64,000 nt of DNA from G965200765 sp965200765 (GCA_965200765.1 OZ241380.1:1798001-1862000); one strand, 5' to 3'. Shown: positions 1-15,300, counted from the first letter of the stretch. Notes: generated by a model not told the origin, from the letters alone. Numbers and translations are program-made.

Positions 1-14
1 GCGCTTGCTGATAG

Positions 15-218
15 GGATTTGAACAGCACGCTGAAAAGCCACCGTCGCGATGCGACGGAGGCGCAGAGCATACTGTTGCAGGTGTCTTTGCTATCGATGG
101 GCAAGGTTTACTTGTCGAATTAGAAATTCCCGAGAATCTAAAGTTGAGCAATGTAATGTTGGTGCTCACCACTGACCATTCTGGTCATAGCAATGAAATT
201 CGCGTCTCTACACTCTAG
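15..218 (+). other. Unrecognised open segment at left edge, possible gene 3' remnant
   Basis: An open frame of about 67 codons follows a TAG at 12-14 and ends at the TAG at 216-218. It has no convincing start; the only ATG lies late in the frame. The encoded text (…VFAIDGQGLLVELEIPENL…) looks protein-like, so this may be the 3' end of a gene whose 5' part is off the window or frameshifted. I do not recognise the family. Nothing is visible between 219 and the end of the giant gene at 337. Confidence 0.2.
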
Positions 219-336
219 TATCATCTGCGTCGATTCACTCATCGCAACACTTCCGATTTTTTATAAATTCAACTTGAAGGAAGCTCTGCAACGTCCAGAC
301 ACAGCTTGCAGAAGGTCTACGTTGATTCTATCCTGC

Positions 337-3300
337 CTACCAGTCTGTCTGCCCTGTTAGCATAACCCTGTGGTCGGGCCGCTTATTGTCTGCTTCGCGA
401 CGCTCGAATTCCAGGCCCGAGGACAACTCTGATTCACTTGCATAACGCATGCCGATGCGGTAGTCCCGCGTACCGCTGTCTTCCGCGCCGAATCCAACGT
501 ACGGCGTGTGCAGACCGCTCGCTCCAAACATTCGGTAGCCGACCTCCGCGTCCAGGCGCGTCGTCGGCTCCGCATCTTCGGATGCACGACTGGCAACGCG
601 GCTGTCCCAGAGAGAATCAACTCCGCTTTCCGTCTGCCCGTGCGACAGGGAAGATCGGTAGGTCAGTCCGGTTTCTCGACTATTCAGCCGGTATCCTGCT
701 GTCACGCCGGCGCCCCACTCCTTCCGTTCGCTTTCATGGTCCAGCAAGGCACGGCCCGTCGCCACCAGCTTCATTCGGGTTGCCGGATTGTGGTAGTCCG
801 CAGTCCCGCCCATCTCAATGCCAGTGCCGGTGTCGCCGTCGCCGCCGTCCCAGCGCAAGCCGGCTTCGCCAGACAGCGTCAGCGAAGCGCCGGATTCAAG
901 CGCACAGTTTTGCAACCTCTCAATCGCAACGCGCACCCCGTGAGCCCGGGACTTCGATCCCATCGGACGACGCTCGTCCCCGTCAACCCTGGTCTGCAGA
1001 CCCCAGGCCTCTCCCTTCAGGTCCACCTGAATCAAACGGCCGTCCGATGAACCATCAGTCGAATGCAGGCGATAGCGACCGCCCAGCGCCGCACTGGCGA
1101 TCGACATCTTGCTGGCGGCTTCTCCGGTGGCACCGTCGTTGTAGTTGACCTTGCCCTTGCCGTATCCGACGGCCGCCCACAGGCTCGCCGATTCCGACAC
1201 CGACCAGCCAATGTAGGGATTCAATGACTTCACGCGCACCTTCACCACGCCGCTGGTGCCGCCGGCGCTGCCCTGATAGCCGAAGCTTCCTTTCGACACT
1301 CCGGCCGCCAGTCCGACAAGAACACCGGCATCGACCATCGTGTCGGTGCCGACATTGACCGAGGCCAGCTCGCCGTCCCACTGCAGCGCATCCGCACCGC
1401 CGCCGGACAATTTTCTATAGTCAACCGAACCCCACACTGTCGGGGCGCCGGCAAGCATCCCGCCGGATGCGTCGGCCGAACCATTCGCGCCCAGAGCGGC
1501 AACGCTCGGCGTATAGACGAAGCTGGCGCCGTCCAGCGAACGGTACAGCGACATCTCCGAACGCTCCAGGCCGCGCTCCCGCTCGCGGCTGTGCCGTGCG
1601 GAACGCTCCAGAATCGACAGCAGACCGCCATCCGCAAATCCGCCAGTCGGAGGCACGCTGACCGGCGGCAAGCCGACTGGCGGCACAATCGCCGCGCCGC
1701 CGACCACTGAAGCAATGCGGTTGCCGACCGCCGCCACCACGCTGGTGGTAACCTCGCGCGCCACTTCCGCAACAATTTCCGTGTCCACCTCGTCCAGCAC
1801 CGACGCGTCATTGTCAGTGATAGTCCCTGTGCCGCGCGCCTCCTCTATGGTGTACGACGGGTTCGGGTCGCTGAGCACCAGCACGACCGTCTCGTCCTGC
1901 TCCGACAGAACATCGCCGAGCACGGACACATCAATAGTCTGGCTGGTCTCCCCGGCGGCGAACGTCAGCGTGCCGCCGGCGATCGACCTGTAGTCTTCGC
2001 CCGCTTCCGCAGTGCCGGTGCCTGTATCTGCATAGTTCACCGTCGCCTGCTCGAAGCTCGCCGGCGTCAGCGTCACCGTGAAGGTGAGATTGACCGAATC
2101 GGCGTCGCCCTCCTCCACGCTCGGCGAATCGATCGAAAAGACCGGCGTGTCGTCATCGTTCGCGATGGTTCCGGTGCCGCTCGCCGTCGCGATGCTCGCT
2201 TCCGACGTCGCACTGCTCAATGCAATCACCACCGTCTCGTCCGGCTCGAACTCCGCGTCGCCGGTCACCGAAACCGCAATCGTCTTGCTGGTCTCCCCGG
2301 CGGCAAACCGCAGCGTGCCGCCGGCGAGGGTCTCGTAGTCGGTCCCCGAAGTCGCGGTGCCAGTACCCGCATCGGCGTAGTTCACCGTGGCCGGCTGATG
2401 GCTCGCCGGATTCAGCGATACCGTGAACGTCAGAACGGTCGAACCGCTGTCGCCTTCCATCACTCTCGGCGAATCAATCGAAAAGCCGGGGATGTCGTTG
2501 TCTGTGATCGTACCTGTGCCGCTCGCCGCCGCAATGCTCGTGCCCGACGACGCATTGCTCAGCACAACCACCACCGTCTCGTCCGGCTCGTCCAGCGCAT
2601 CGTCCGTCACCGACACTGCAATCGTCTTGCTGGTCTCCCCGGCCGAGAATGTCAGCGTGCCGCCAAAAGCCGCATAGTCGCTCCCCGACGTCGCCGTGCC
2701 GGTTCCCGCATCGGCGTAGTTCACCGTCACCTGCCTGTAGCTTGCCGGGCTCAGCGTCACCGTGAACGTCAGGCTGCTCGCCTCGTCGTCGCCTTCCGCC
2801 GCGCTTGTCGAATCAATCGAAAAGCCGGGCACATCGTTGTCCACGATCGTCCCGGTGCCGCGCGCGGTCACGATGCTCGCGCCCGACGCATTGCTCAGCG
2901 CAATCACCACCGTCTCGTCCGGCTCATCCGACGTGTCGCCGGTCACCGATACCGCAATCGTCTTTCTCGTCTCCCCGGCGGAAAACGTCAGCGTGCCGCC
3001 GACTGCCGCGTAGTCGGTCCCCGAGGTCGCCGTGCCGCCGCCTGCATCCGCATAGTTCACCGTCACCTGCGTCGCCGCTGCCGGCTCCAGCGTAACCGTG
3101 AATACCAGGTTCACTGCGCCGCTGTCGCCCTCTGCCACGCTCGGCGAATCAATCAGCAGGCCCTGGTCGTCGTTGGCAATGGTGCCAGTGCCGCTCGCCG
3201 TCGCAATATTCGTGCCCGTCGACGCATTGCTCAGCGTGATAATTACCGTCTCGCTCGCCTCGTACATCGTGTCGCCCGTCACCGATACCGTGATCGTCTG

Positions 3301-6300
3301 GCTCGTATCCCCCGCCGCAAACGACAGCGTGCCGGCCGCGACCGCCGTGTAGTCGGTACCCGAAGTCGCGGTGCCGCCGGTCTGCGCGTAGTCGACCGTC
3401 ACCGGCTGGTAGCTCGCCGGACTCAGCGTCACTGTGAACTCCAGATTCGCCGAACCGCCGTCGCCTTCCGCCACGCTCGGCGAGTTGATCGAAAAGTTCG
3501 GCGTGTCGTTGTCGCGGATCGTGCCGGTGCCGCTCGCCGTCACGATGTCCGCACCCGAGGCGCTGCTCAGCGTGATGATCAACGTCTCGTCTGGCTCGTT
3601 CACCGTGTCGCCCGTCACCGACACCGTGATCGTCTTGCTGGTCTCGTTCGCCGCAAACGTCAGCGTGGTGCTGGAAGCCAGCGCCGTGAAGTCGGTGCCC
3701 GACGTCGCCGTGCCGCCCGAACGGGCGTAGTTCACCGTCACCTGAGACGACGATGCCGGGCTCATCGCTACTGTGAACACCAGGTCCGCCGAGTTGCTGT
3801 CGCCTTCCGCCACGCTCGGCGAGTCGATCGAAAGACCCGGATCATCGTTGGTGATCGTGCCGGTGCCAGTCGCCGTCGAGATGTTCGTGCCGCTCGACGC
3901 ATTGCTCAGCGTGAGCACCACCGTCTCGTCCGCTTCGTGCGACGTGTCCCCTGTCACTGATACCGTAATCGTCTGGGTCGCGGTCCCCGCCGAAAACGTC
4001 AGCGTGCCGCCTGTAATCGCTGTGTAGTCGGTACCCGACGTCGCCGTGCCCCCGGTACCTTCGGCCCAGTTCACCGTCGCCTGGGTTGCCGGCGCCGGAC
4101 TCAGCGTCACCGTGAACGTCAGGCTCGTCGTGCTGCTGTCGCCTTCCGCCACGCTCGGCGAGTCGATCGAAAAGCCCGGCGTGTCGTTGTCCGTGATCGT
4201 GCCCGTGCCGCTCGCCGTCATAATCCCCGTGCCCGCCGACGGATTGCTCAGCGTGACCGTCAATGTCTCGTTCGCCTCGTTCGCCGCGTCCCCCGTCACC
4301 GAAACTGTCAATGTACGGCTCGTGGTCCCCGCCGCAAACGTCAGCGTCCCCGAGACCGCCGTGTAGTCGGTTCCCGCAGTCGCCGTGCCGTCTGAACTGG
4401 CGTAGTCCACCGTGTACTGCGAATTGCCCGCCCCGCTCAGCGTCACGGTGAATGTCATGTTCACCGAACCAGTGTCGCCCTCCGTCGCACTCGCATCGGC
4501 AATCGAAAATTTCGGATCGTCGTCCGTAATCGTGCCGGTGCCGCTTGATGTCCCGATCTCTGCATTGCCGGTCGCATTGCTCAGTGCAGCCACCACCGTC
4601 TCGCCCGCACCCTCGTCAGTCGTGTCCCCCGTCACCGACACCATGAACGTCTTGCTCGTATCCCCGGCCGCAAACGTCAATGTGGTAGTCGAGATTGCCG
4701 TAAAGTCGGTCCCCGCAGTCGCCGTGCCCGTAGATGCAGTCGCATAGTCCACTTTCGTTGCCTGGTAGCTGGCCGGACTCAGTGTCACTGTGAACTCCAG
4801 ATTCGTCGTGCTGCTGTCGCCCTCCACCACGCTCGGCGAGTTGATCGAAAAGCTGGGCGTGTCGTCGTCCGTGATGGTGCCGGTGCCGCTGGCCGTCACG
4901 ATGTCCGCGCCCGAGGCGCTGCTCAGCGTGACGATCACTGTCTCGTTCGCCTCGTTGATCGTGTCGCCCGTCACCGACACCGTGATTGTCTTGCTTGTTT
5001 CGTTCGCCGCAAACGTCAGCGTGGTGCTGGCGGCCAGCGCCGTGAAATCGGTGCCCGACGTCGCCGTGCCGCCCGTGCGGGCGTAGTTCACCGTCACCTG
5101 AGACGACGATGCCGGATCCAGCGTCACCGTGAACACCAGGTTCGCCGAGCCGCTGTCGCCTTCCGTCACGCTCGGCGAGTCGATCGTGAGGCCCGAATCG
5201 TCGTTGGTGATCGTGCCGGTGCCGGTCGCCGTCGAAATGTTCGTGCCCGTCGATGCATTGCTCAGCGTGATCACCACCGTCTCATCCGCCTCGTGCGTCG
5301 TGTCCCCTGTCACTGATACCGTGATCGTCTGGGTCGTCGTGCCCGCCGAAAACGTCAGCGTGCCGCCCGCAATCGCGGTGTAGTCGGTGCCCGACGTCGC
5401 CGTGCCCCCGGTACCTTCGGCCCAGTTCACCGTCGCCGCAGTCGCCGGCGCCGGACTCAGTGTCACCGTGAACACCAGGTTCGTCGTGCTGCTGTCGCCT
5501 TCCGCCACGCTCGGCGAATTGATCGAGAAGTTCGGCGTATCGTTGTCCGTGATCGTGCCGGTGCCGATCGCCGTCCCTATGCCCGCGCCGGCCGTCGCAT
5601 TGCTCAGCGTGATGATCACCGTCTCGTTCACCTCGTTCGACGTGTCGCCGGTCACCGATACCGTGATCGTCCGGGTCGTCGTCCCGGCCGCAAACGTCAG
5701 CGAGCCGGCGGCGACCGCCGTATAGTCGGTACCCGACGTCGCCGTGCCGCCCGTCTGGGCATAATCGACACTCAGCGACGACGTGCTTGAAGCACTCAGT
5801 GTCACCGTGAACACCAGGTTCACCGAGTTGCTGTCGGCTTCCGTCACCGTCGGCGAGTTGATCGAGAATTTCGGGTCGTCGTCCCGGATCGTGCCGGTGC
5901 CGGTCGCTGCAGAAATACCCGCGCCCGACGTCGCATTGCTCAGCGTGATGATCACCGTCTCGTTCGACTCGTCCAGCGTGTCGCCCGTCGCCAGCACCGT
6001 AATCGTCCGGGTCGTGCTGTTCGCCGGAAACGTTAGCGTGCCGGCGGTGACCGCCGTGTAGTCGGTGCCCGACGTCGCCGTGCCGCCCGTCTGCGCGTAG
6101 TCGACCGTCAGCTGCGATGTGCTTGAAGCACTCAGCGTAACGGTGAACACCAGGTTCGCCGAACCGCTGTCGCCCTCCGCCACGCTCGCATTGCCGATCG
6201 AAAATTTCGGATCGTCGTCCCTGATCGTGCCGGTGCCGATTGCCGTCGAAATGCCTGCGCCCGCCGTCGCATTGCTCAGCGTGAGCACCACCGTCTCGTT

Positions 6301-9300
6301 CGACTCGTCCACTGTGTCGCCCGTCACCGACACCGCAATCGTCCGGGTTGTGGTCCCCGGCGCAAACGTCAGCGTGGTGGCGGTGACCGCCGCGTAGTCG
6401 GTCCCCGAGGTCGCCGTGCCGCCCGTCTGCGCGTAGTCGACCGCGAGCTGCGACGTGCTCGACGCGCTCAGTGTCACCGTGAATACCAGGTTGACCGAGC
6501 TGCTGTCGCCTTCCGACACGCTCGGCGAGTTGATCGAGAATTTCGGATCGTCGTCCGTGATCGTGCCGGTGCCGGTCGCCGTCGAAATCGCCGTGCCCGA
6601 TGTCGCATTGCTCAAAGCGATCGCCACCGTCTCGTTCGACTCGTCCAGCGTGTCGCCCGTCACCGACACTGTAATTGTCTTGCTCGTTTCCCCCGCCGCA
6701 AACGTCAGCGTGCTGCCGGTGACTGCTGTGTAGTCGGTTCCCGAAGTCGCTGTCCCGGTCCCCGCATCGGCATAGTCGACCGTGTACGGCGACGAAGCAG
6801 ACGCGCTCAGTGTAACGGTGAATACCAGATTCACCGGCCCGCTGTCGCCTTCCACAACGCTCGGCGAGTCGATCGAGAAATTCGGGTCGTCGTCCCGGAT
6901 CGTCCCGGTGCCGGTCGCCGTCGAAATGCCCGTGCCTGCCGATGCATTGCTCAGCGTGAGCACCACCGTCTCGTTCGACTCGTCCGCCGTGTCGCCCGTT
7001 ACCGAAACCGCAATCGTCCGGCTTGTCACACCCGACGCAAACGTCAGCGTGCCGGAAACAGCAGTGTAGTCAGTGCCTGCAGTCGCCGTTCCGTCCGAAC
7101 TGGCGTAGTCAACCGACAGCGGCGACGAGCTCGACCTCGTCCCGCTCAGTGTTACGGTGAACACCAGGTTCGCCGTGCTGCTGTCGCCTTCCGCCACGCT
7201 CGGCGAGTTGATCGAGAATTTCGGATCGTCGTCCGTGATCGTCCCGGTGCCGCTCGCGGTCGAAATGCCGGTCGATGCATTGCTCAGCATGATCACCACC
7301 GTCTCGTTTCCTTCGTCCGCCGTATCGCCTGTCACCAGCACCGTGATCGTCTTGCTCGTCTCGGTTGCCGCAAATGTCAGCGTGCCGCCGGCGACCGCCG
7401 TGTAGTCGGTCCCCGAAGTCGCCGTGCCGCCTGTTTGGGCATAGTCCACTGTGTGCGACGCCGACGCCGATGCACTCAGCGTCACTGTGAATGTCAGGTT
7501 CACAGAGCCGCTGTCGCCTTCCGCCGCGCTCGGCGAGTCGATCGAAAATACCAGGTCGTTGTCCGTGATCGTGCCGGTGCCGCTGGCCGTCGAAATGCCG
7601 GTCGTCGCATTGCTCAGCTCGAGCACCACCGTCTCGTTCCCCTCCTGCGTCGTGTCGCCTGTCACCGACACTGCAATCGTCTGGCTAGTGGTTCCCGCCG
7701 CAAATGTCAGCGTGCCGCCGGCGACCGCCGTGTAGTCGGTCCCCGACGTCGCCGTGCCGGTGCTCGCATCGGCGTAGTCCACTGTCTGCGTCGACGAGGC
7801 CGACGCATTCAGCGTCACGGTGAACGTCAGGTTCACAGAACCGCTGTCGCCTTCCGTCACGTTCGGCGAGTCGATCGAAAATACCAGATCGTCGTCTCTG
7901 ATCGTGCCCGTGCCGGTCGAAGTCGCAATCGCCGTGCCCGCCGACGCATTGCTCAGTGCGAGCACCACCGTTTCATTCCCCTCGTTCAGCGTGTCGCCCC
8001 GCACCGATACCGTTATTGTCCTGCTGGTCTCGCTTGCCGCGAACGTCAGCGTGCCGGCGACGACCGCCGTGTAGTCGGTCCCGGAACTCGCCGTCCCGCT
8101 GCCTGCGTCGGCGTAGTCAACCGTGTGCGGCGAGGCGCTCGCGGTACTCAGCGAAACGGTGAACACCAGATTCACCGAGCCGCTGTCGCCTTCCGCCACG
8201 CTCGGCGAGTCGATCGAGAATACCAGATCGTCGTCTCTGATGGTCCCGGTGCCGCTGGCCGTCGCAATGCCGGTCGTCGCATTGCTCAGCGAAATCACGA
8301 TCGTCTCATTCCCCTCGATCGCCGTGTCGCCCGTCACCGATACTGTAATCGTCCTGCTCGTGACCCCTGCCGCGAATGTCAGCGTGCCGCCGGCGATTGA
8401 CGTGTAGTCGGTCCCCGAAGTCGCCGTCCCGGTGCCCGCATCGGCGTAGTCCACCGTGTGCGGCGACGAGGCTGACGCGCTTAGTCTCACTGTGAATACC
8501 AGGCTCGCCGAACTGCTGTCGCCTTCCGCCGCGCTCGGCGAATCAATTGAAAACACCAGGTCGTTGTCCACGATCGTACCGGTGCCGCTCGCCGTCGCAA
8601 TGCCGGTCGTTGCATTGCTCAGCGAAATCACGATCGTCTCGTTCCCCTCGTTCAGCGTATCGCCTGTCACCGATACTGTGAAGGTCTTGCTCGTCTCTCC
8701 TGCTGCGAACGTCAGCGTGCCGCCGGCAATCGACGCATAGTCGGTCCCCGACGTCGCCGTGCCGCTTCCTGCATCGGCGTAGTCGACCGTGTGCGGCGAC
8801 GTGCTCGATGAACTCAGTGTCACGGTGAACACCAGGCTCGCCGAACTGCTGTCGCCCTCCGCCACGCTCGGCGAGTCGATCGAGAATGCCAGGTCGTTGT
8901 CTCTGATCGTGCCGGTGCCGGTCGCGGTCGCGATTCCCGTGCCGGCCGAGGCGTTGCTCAGCGTGATCTCCACCGTTTCGTTCCCCTCTCCAGTCGTATC
9001 TCCCGTTACCGACACCGTAATCGTTTGGCTCGTGTCCCCCGGTGCAAACGTCAGCGTGCTGCCGGCAACAGCCGCGTAGTCGGTCCCTGAAGTCGCAGTC
9101 CCGCCTGTTTGGGCGTAGTCGACTGTGAGCTGCGTCGTGCTCGACGCGCTCAGTGTCACGGTGAACACCAGATTCACCGAGCTGCTGTCGCCTTCCGTCA
9201 CGCTCGGCGAGTCGATCGAGAATTTCGGATCGTCGTCCGTTATGGTCCCGGTGCCGGTCGCCGTCGCGATTCCGGTGCCGGCCGTCGCATTGCTCAGCGT

Positions 9301-12300
9301 GAGCACCACCGTCTCGTTCGACTCGTCCGCGGTGTCGCCTGTCGTCAATACTGTAATCGTCTTGGTCGTCTCGCTCGCCGCAAACGTCAGCGTGTCGGCG
9401 GTGACCGCCGCGTAGTCGGTCCCCGACGTCGCCGTGCCGCCCGTCTGGGCGTAGTCGACTGTAAGCTGCGAGGTGCTCGAAGCGCTCAGCGTCACCGTGA
9501 ACGTCAAGCTCGCTTGGCCGCTGTCTCCCTCTGTCGCGCTCGGCGAGTTGATCGAGAATTTCGGGTCGTCGTCGGTGATCGTGCCAGTGCCGGTCGCCGT
9601 CGCAATCCCGGTGCCAGCCGAGGCGTTGCTCAGCGTGAGCGCCACCGTTTCGTTCGACTCGTCCAGCGTGTCGCCTGTCACCAATACTGTAATCGTCTGG
9701 GTCGTGCTATTCGCCGGAAACGTCAGCGTGCCGGCGGTGACCGCCGCGTAGTCGGTCCCCGAGGTCGCCGTGCCGCCCGTTTGGGCGTAGTCGACTGTGA
9801 GCTGCGACGTGCTCGAAGCGCTCAGTGTCACCGTGAACGTCAAGCTCGCTTGGCCGCTGTCGCCTTCTGTCACGCTCGGCGAGTTGATCGAGAATTTCGG
9901 ATCGTCGTCCCGGATCGTGCCCGTGCCGGTCGACGTCGCGATTCCGGTGCCGGCCGAGGCGTTGCTCAGCTCGATTGCCACCGTCTCGTTCGACTCGTCC
10001 GCGGTATCGCCCATCGCCAATACTGTAATCGTCTTGCTGGTTTCATTCGCCGCAAATGTCAGCGTGCCGGCGGTGACCGCGGCGTAGTCGGTTCCCGACG
10101 TCGCCGTGCCGCCCGTTTGAGCGTAGTCGACTGTAAGCTGCGACGTGCTCGCGGCACTCAGTGTCACTGTGAAGATCAAGTTCGCTTGGCCGCTGTCGCC
10201 TTCAGTCACGCTCGGCGAGTCGATCGAGAATTTCGGGTCGTCGTCCGCTATGGTCCCGGTGCCGGTCGTCGTCGAAATCGCCGTGCCCGACGACGCATTG
10301 CTCAGCGTGAGCACCACCGTCTCGTTCGACTCGTCCAGCGTGTCGCCGGTCACCGGTATGGTAATTGTCCGGCTCGTGGTCCCCGCCGCAAACGTCAGCG
10401 TGCCGGCGGCGACCGCCGTGTAGTCGGTCCCCGAAGTTGCCGTGCCGCCCGTTTGGGCGTAGTCGACCGTGTAAGGCGACGCACCCGCAGCACTCAGCGT
10501 CACCGTGAACACCAGGCTCGCCGAGCTGCTGTCGCCTTCTGTCGCAGTTGGCGAGTTGATCGAGAATTTCGGATCGTTGTCCGCTATGGTCCCGGTGCCG
10601 CTCGCCGTCGCAATGGCCGTGCCTGACGATGCATTGCTCAGCGTGAGCACCACCGTCTCGCTCGCTCCCTCATCCGTCGTGTCACCCGTCACCGACACCG
10701 TAATTGTCTTGCTCGTTTCCCCCGCCGCAAACGTCAGCGTGCTGGCAGCAACAGCCGTGTAGTCGGTCCCCGAAGTCGCGGTTCCGGTCCCTGCATCGGC
10801 ATAGTCGACCGTGTACGGCGAGGTGCTCGACGCACTCAGCGTCACGGTGAATATCAGATTCGCCGTGCTGCTGTCGCCCTCCGTCGCGGTTGGCGAATTG
10901 ATCGAGAATTTCGGGTCATCGTCGGTGATCGTGCCGGTGCCGCTCGCGGTCGAAATGCCGGTCGTCGCATTGCTCAGCGTGATCGCCACCGTCTCATGCC
11001 CTTCGTCGGCCGTGTCGCCCGTCACCGACACCGTAATCGTCTGGGTCGTGGTCCCCGCCGAAAACGTCAGCGTGCTGCCGGCGACTGACGTGTAGTCGGT
11101 CCCCGAAGTCGCGGTTCCGGTGCCCGCATCGGCGTAGTCCACCGTGTGCGGCGACGTGCTGGACGCATTCAGCGTAACTGTGAATATCAGATTCGCCGTG
11201 CTGCTGTCGCCTTCCGTCACGCTCGGCGAGTCGATCGAAAATGTCAGGTCGTTGTCGATTATCGTACCGGTGCCGCTCGCCGTTGAAATGCCGGTCGACG
11301 CATTGCTCAGCGTGATCGCCACCGTCTCGTTGCCTTCGTTCGCCGTATCGCCCGTCACCGATACCGTGATCGTCTTGCTGGTCTCGTTCGCTGCAAACGT
11401 CAGCGTGCTGCCGGTGACCGCTGTGTAGTCGGTCCCCGAAGTCGCTGTTCCGGTCCCGGCATCGGCGTAGTCCACCGTTTGCGGCGACGTGCTCGAAGCA
11501 TTCAGCGTCACGGTGAACACCAGATTCACCGAGTTGCTGTCGCCTTCCGTCACGCTCGGCGAGTCGATCGAAAATACCAGGTCGTTGTCCCTGATCGTGC
11601 CGGTGCCGCTCGCGGTCGAAATGGCGGTCGTCGCATTGCTCAGCGAAATCACCACCGTCTCGTTACCCTCGTTCAGCGTGTCGCCCGTCACCGATATCGC
11701 AACTGTCTTGCTCGTCTCGCCCGGCGAAAACGTCAGCGTGCCGCCGGCAAAAGACGTGTAGTCGGTCCCCGAGGTCGCGGTCCCGGTGCCTGCGTCGGCG
11801 TAGTCCACCGTGTGCTGCGATGCGCTCGTCAGACTCAGCGTCACCGTGAACACCAGGTTCGCCGAACCGCTGTCGCCTTCCGTCACGCTCGGCGAGTCGA
11901 TCGAAAATACCAGGTCGTTGTCCGTGATCGTACCGGTGCCGCTCGCCGTCGCGATTTCCGTGCCGGCCGACGCATTGCTCAGCTCGATCACCACTGTCTC
12001 GCTCGGCTCTCCTGTTGTGTCCCCTGTCACCTGCACCGTAATCGTTTGGCTCGTCACTCCCGCCGCAAAGGTCAGCGTGCTGCCGGTGACCGACGTGTAG
12101 TCGGTACCCGAAGTCGCGGTCCCGGTGCCTGCATCGGCGTAGTCGACCGTAAGCGGCGACGTGCTCGACGCACTCAGTGTCACGGTGAACACCAGGTTCA
12201 CCGAGTTGCTGTCGCCTTCAGTCACGCTTGGCGAGTTGATCGAAAATTTCGGGTCGTTGTCCGTGATCGTCCCGGTGCCGCTCGCGGTCGAAATGCCGGT

Positions 12301-15300
12301 CGTCGCATTGCTCAGCGAAATCACCACGGTCTCGCCGGTCCCCTCGTCCAGCGTGTCGCCCGTCACCGATACAGTAATCGTCTTGCTGGTCTCATTCGCC
12401 GCAAATGTCAGCGTGCCGCCCGAAATGCTCGTGTAGTCGGTCCCCGAAGCTGCAGTGCCGCTGCCGGCATCCGCATAGTTTACCGTGTGCTGCGACGAGA
12501 CCGACGCACTCAGCGTCACCGTGAACGTCAAATTCACCGAGTTGCTGTCGCCTTCGGTCACGCTCGGCGAGTCGATCGAAAATACCAGGTCGTTGTCTGT
12601 GATCGTGCCGGTGCCGCGCGCCGTCGAAATGCTGGTTGTCGCATTGCTCAGCTCGATCACCACCGTCTCGTTCCCCTCGTTCGACGTGTCGCCTGTCACC
12701 GACACTGCAATCGTCTTGCTCGTCTCGTTCGCCGCAAACGTCAGCGTGCCGGCGGTGACCGACGTGTAGTCGGTCCCCGCAGTCGCCGTGCCGCTGCCTG
12801 CATCGGCGTAGTCGACGGTGTGCGTCGACGAGACCGACGCACTCAGCGTCACCGTGAACGTCAGATTCACCGAGCCGCTGTCGCCCTCCGTCACGCTCGG
12901 CGAGTCGATTGAAAATGTCAGGTCGTTGTCAATGATTGTTCCGGTGCCGGTCGCCGTCCCGATGCCCGTGCCGGAGGTCGCATTGCTCAGCGTAATTGCT
13001 ACCGTCTCGTTCCCTTCGTTCGCCGTATCGCCCGTCACCGATACCGTGATCGTCTTGCTCGTCTCGCCCGCCGAAAACGCCAGCGTGCCGTTCGGAATCG
13101 TCGTGTAGTCGGTCCCCGAAGTCGCCGTGCCCGTACCCGCATCGGCGTAGTTCACCGTCAGCGGCGACGAGCTCGACGCACTCAGCGTCACTGTGAATGT
13201 CAGATTCGCCGAGCCGCTGTCGCCCTCGGTCACGCTCGGCGAGTTGATCGAGAATTTCGGGTCATCGTCCGTGATCGTGCCGGTGCCGGTCGACGTCGAA
13301 ATCGCCGTGCCCGATGACGCATTGCTCAGCGTGAGCACCACCGTCTCGTTCGACTCGTCCAGCGTGTCTCCGGTCACCGACACCGTGATCGTCTGGGTCG
13401 TGGTCCCCGCCGCAAACGTCAGCGTGTCGGCGGCGACCGCCGTGTAGTCGGTCCCCGAAGTTGCTGTGCCGCCCGTTTGCGCGTAGTCGACCGTGTACGG
13501 CGACGCACCCGCAGCACTCAGCGTAACGGTGAACACCAGGTTCGCCGAGCCGCTGTCGCCCTCCGTCGCGGTTGGCGAGTTGATCGAGAATTTCGGATCG
13601 TTGTCCGTGATCGTACCGGTGCCGGTCGCCGTCGCAATGGCCGTGCCCGACGATGCGTTGCTCAGCGAAATCACTACCGTCTCGCCGGCTCCCTCGTCCG
13701 TCGTGTCGCCTGTCACCGATACTGTAATCGTCTGGGTCGTCACTCCGGGCGCAAACGTCAGCGTGCTGGCAGTGATTGCCGTGTAGTCGGTTCCCGAAGT
13801 CGCGGTCCCGGTGCCCGCATCGGCATAGTCGACCGTGTACTGCGAGGTGCTCGACGCACTCAGCGTCACTGTGAATGTCAGACTCGCCGAGCTGCTGTCG
13901 CCTTCCGTCACGCTCGGCGAGTTGATCGAGAATTTCGGGTCATCGTCCCTGATCGTGCCGGTGCCGGTCGACGTCGCGATGCCTGTTGACGCATTGCTCA
14001 GCGAAATCACCACCGTCTCGTTCCCTTCGTCTACCGTGTCGCCCGTCACTGACACTGTGATCGTCTTGCTGGTCTCACCCGCCGCAAATGTCAGCATGCC
14101 AGCGGTGACCGCCGTGTAGTCGGTCCCCGAAGTCGCCGTGCCGCTCCCCGCATCCGCGTAGTTTACCGTGTGCTGCGACGTGCTTGATGCATTCAGCGTC
14201 ACTGTGAACGTCAGGTCCGCCATGCTGCTGTCGCCTTCTGTCACGCTCGGCGAGTTGATCGAAAATACCAGGTCGTTGTCCGTGATCGTACCAGTACCAG
14301 TGCCTCGCGCCGTCGAAATGCTGCTTGTCGCATTGCTCAGCTCGATCACCACCGTCTCGTTGCCCTCCTGCGTCGTGTCCCCTGTCACCAACACCGTAAT
14401 TGTCTTGCTCGTCTCGTTCGCCGCAAACGTCAGCGTGCCGCCGGTAACCGACGTGTAATCGGTTCCCGAAGTCGCTGTCCCGGTCCCTGCATCGGCGTAG
14501 TCGACCGTTTGCGGCGACGAGACCGACGCATTCAGCGTCACTGTGAACACCAGATTCACCGAGCCGCTGTCGCCTTCCGTCACGCTCGGCGAGTCGATCG
14601 AAAATACCAGGTCGTTGTCCCTGATCGTACCGGTGCCGCTCGCGGTCGAAATGCCGGTCGTCGCATTGCTCAGCGAAATCACCACCGTCTCGTTCCCCTC
14701 GTTCAGCGTGTCGCCCCTCACCGGTACCGTAATCGTCTTGCTGGTCTCATTCGCCGCAAACGTCAGCGTGCCGCCTGAAATTCTTGTGTAGTCGGTCCCT
14801 GACGTCGCGGTCCCGGTGCCTGCATCGGCGTAGTCGACTGTGTGAGTCGACGAAACCGCCGCATTCAGCGTCACTGTGAATACCAGATTCACTGAGCCGC
14901 TGTCGCCCTCCGTCACGCTCGGCGAATCGATCGAAAATTCCAGGTCGTTGTCCCTGATCGTACCGGTGCCGGTCGCCGTTGAAATGCCGGTCGTCGCATT
15001 GCTCAGCGAAATCACCACCGTCTCGTTCCCCTCGCCCAGCGTGTCGCCCGTCACTGATACCGCAACTGTCTTGCTGGTCTCATTCGCCGCAAACGTCAGC
15101 GTGCCGCCGGTAATTGACGTGTAGTCGGTTCCCGAAGTCGCAGTACCGGTGCCTGCATCGGCGTAGGCGACCGTGTGCGTCGACGAGACCGACGCACTCA
15201 GCGTCACTGTGAATTCCAGATTCACTGAGCCACTGTCACCCTCCGTTACGCTCGGCGAGTTGATCGAAAATGTTATATCGTTGTCAATGATCGTACCGGT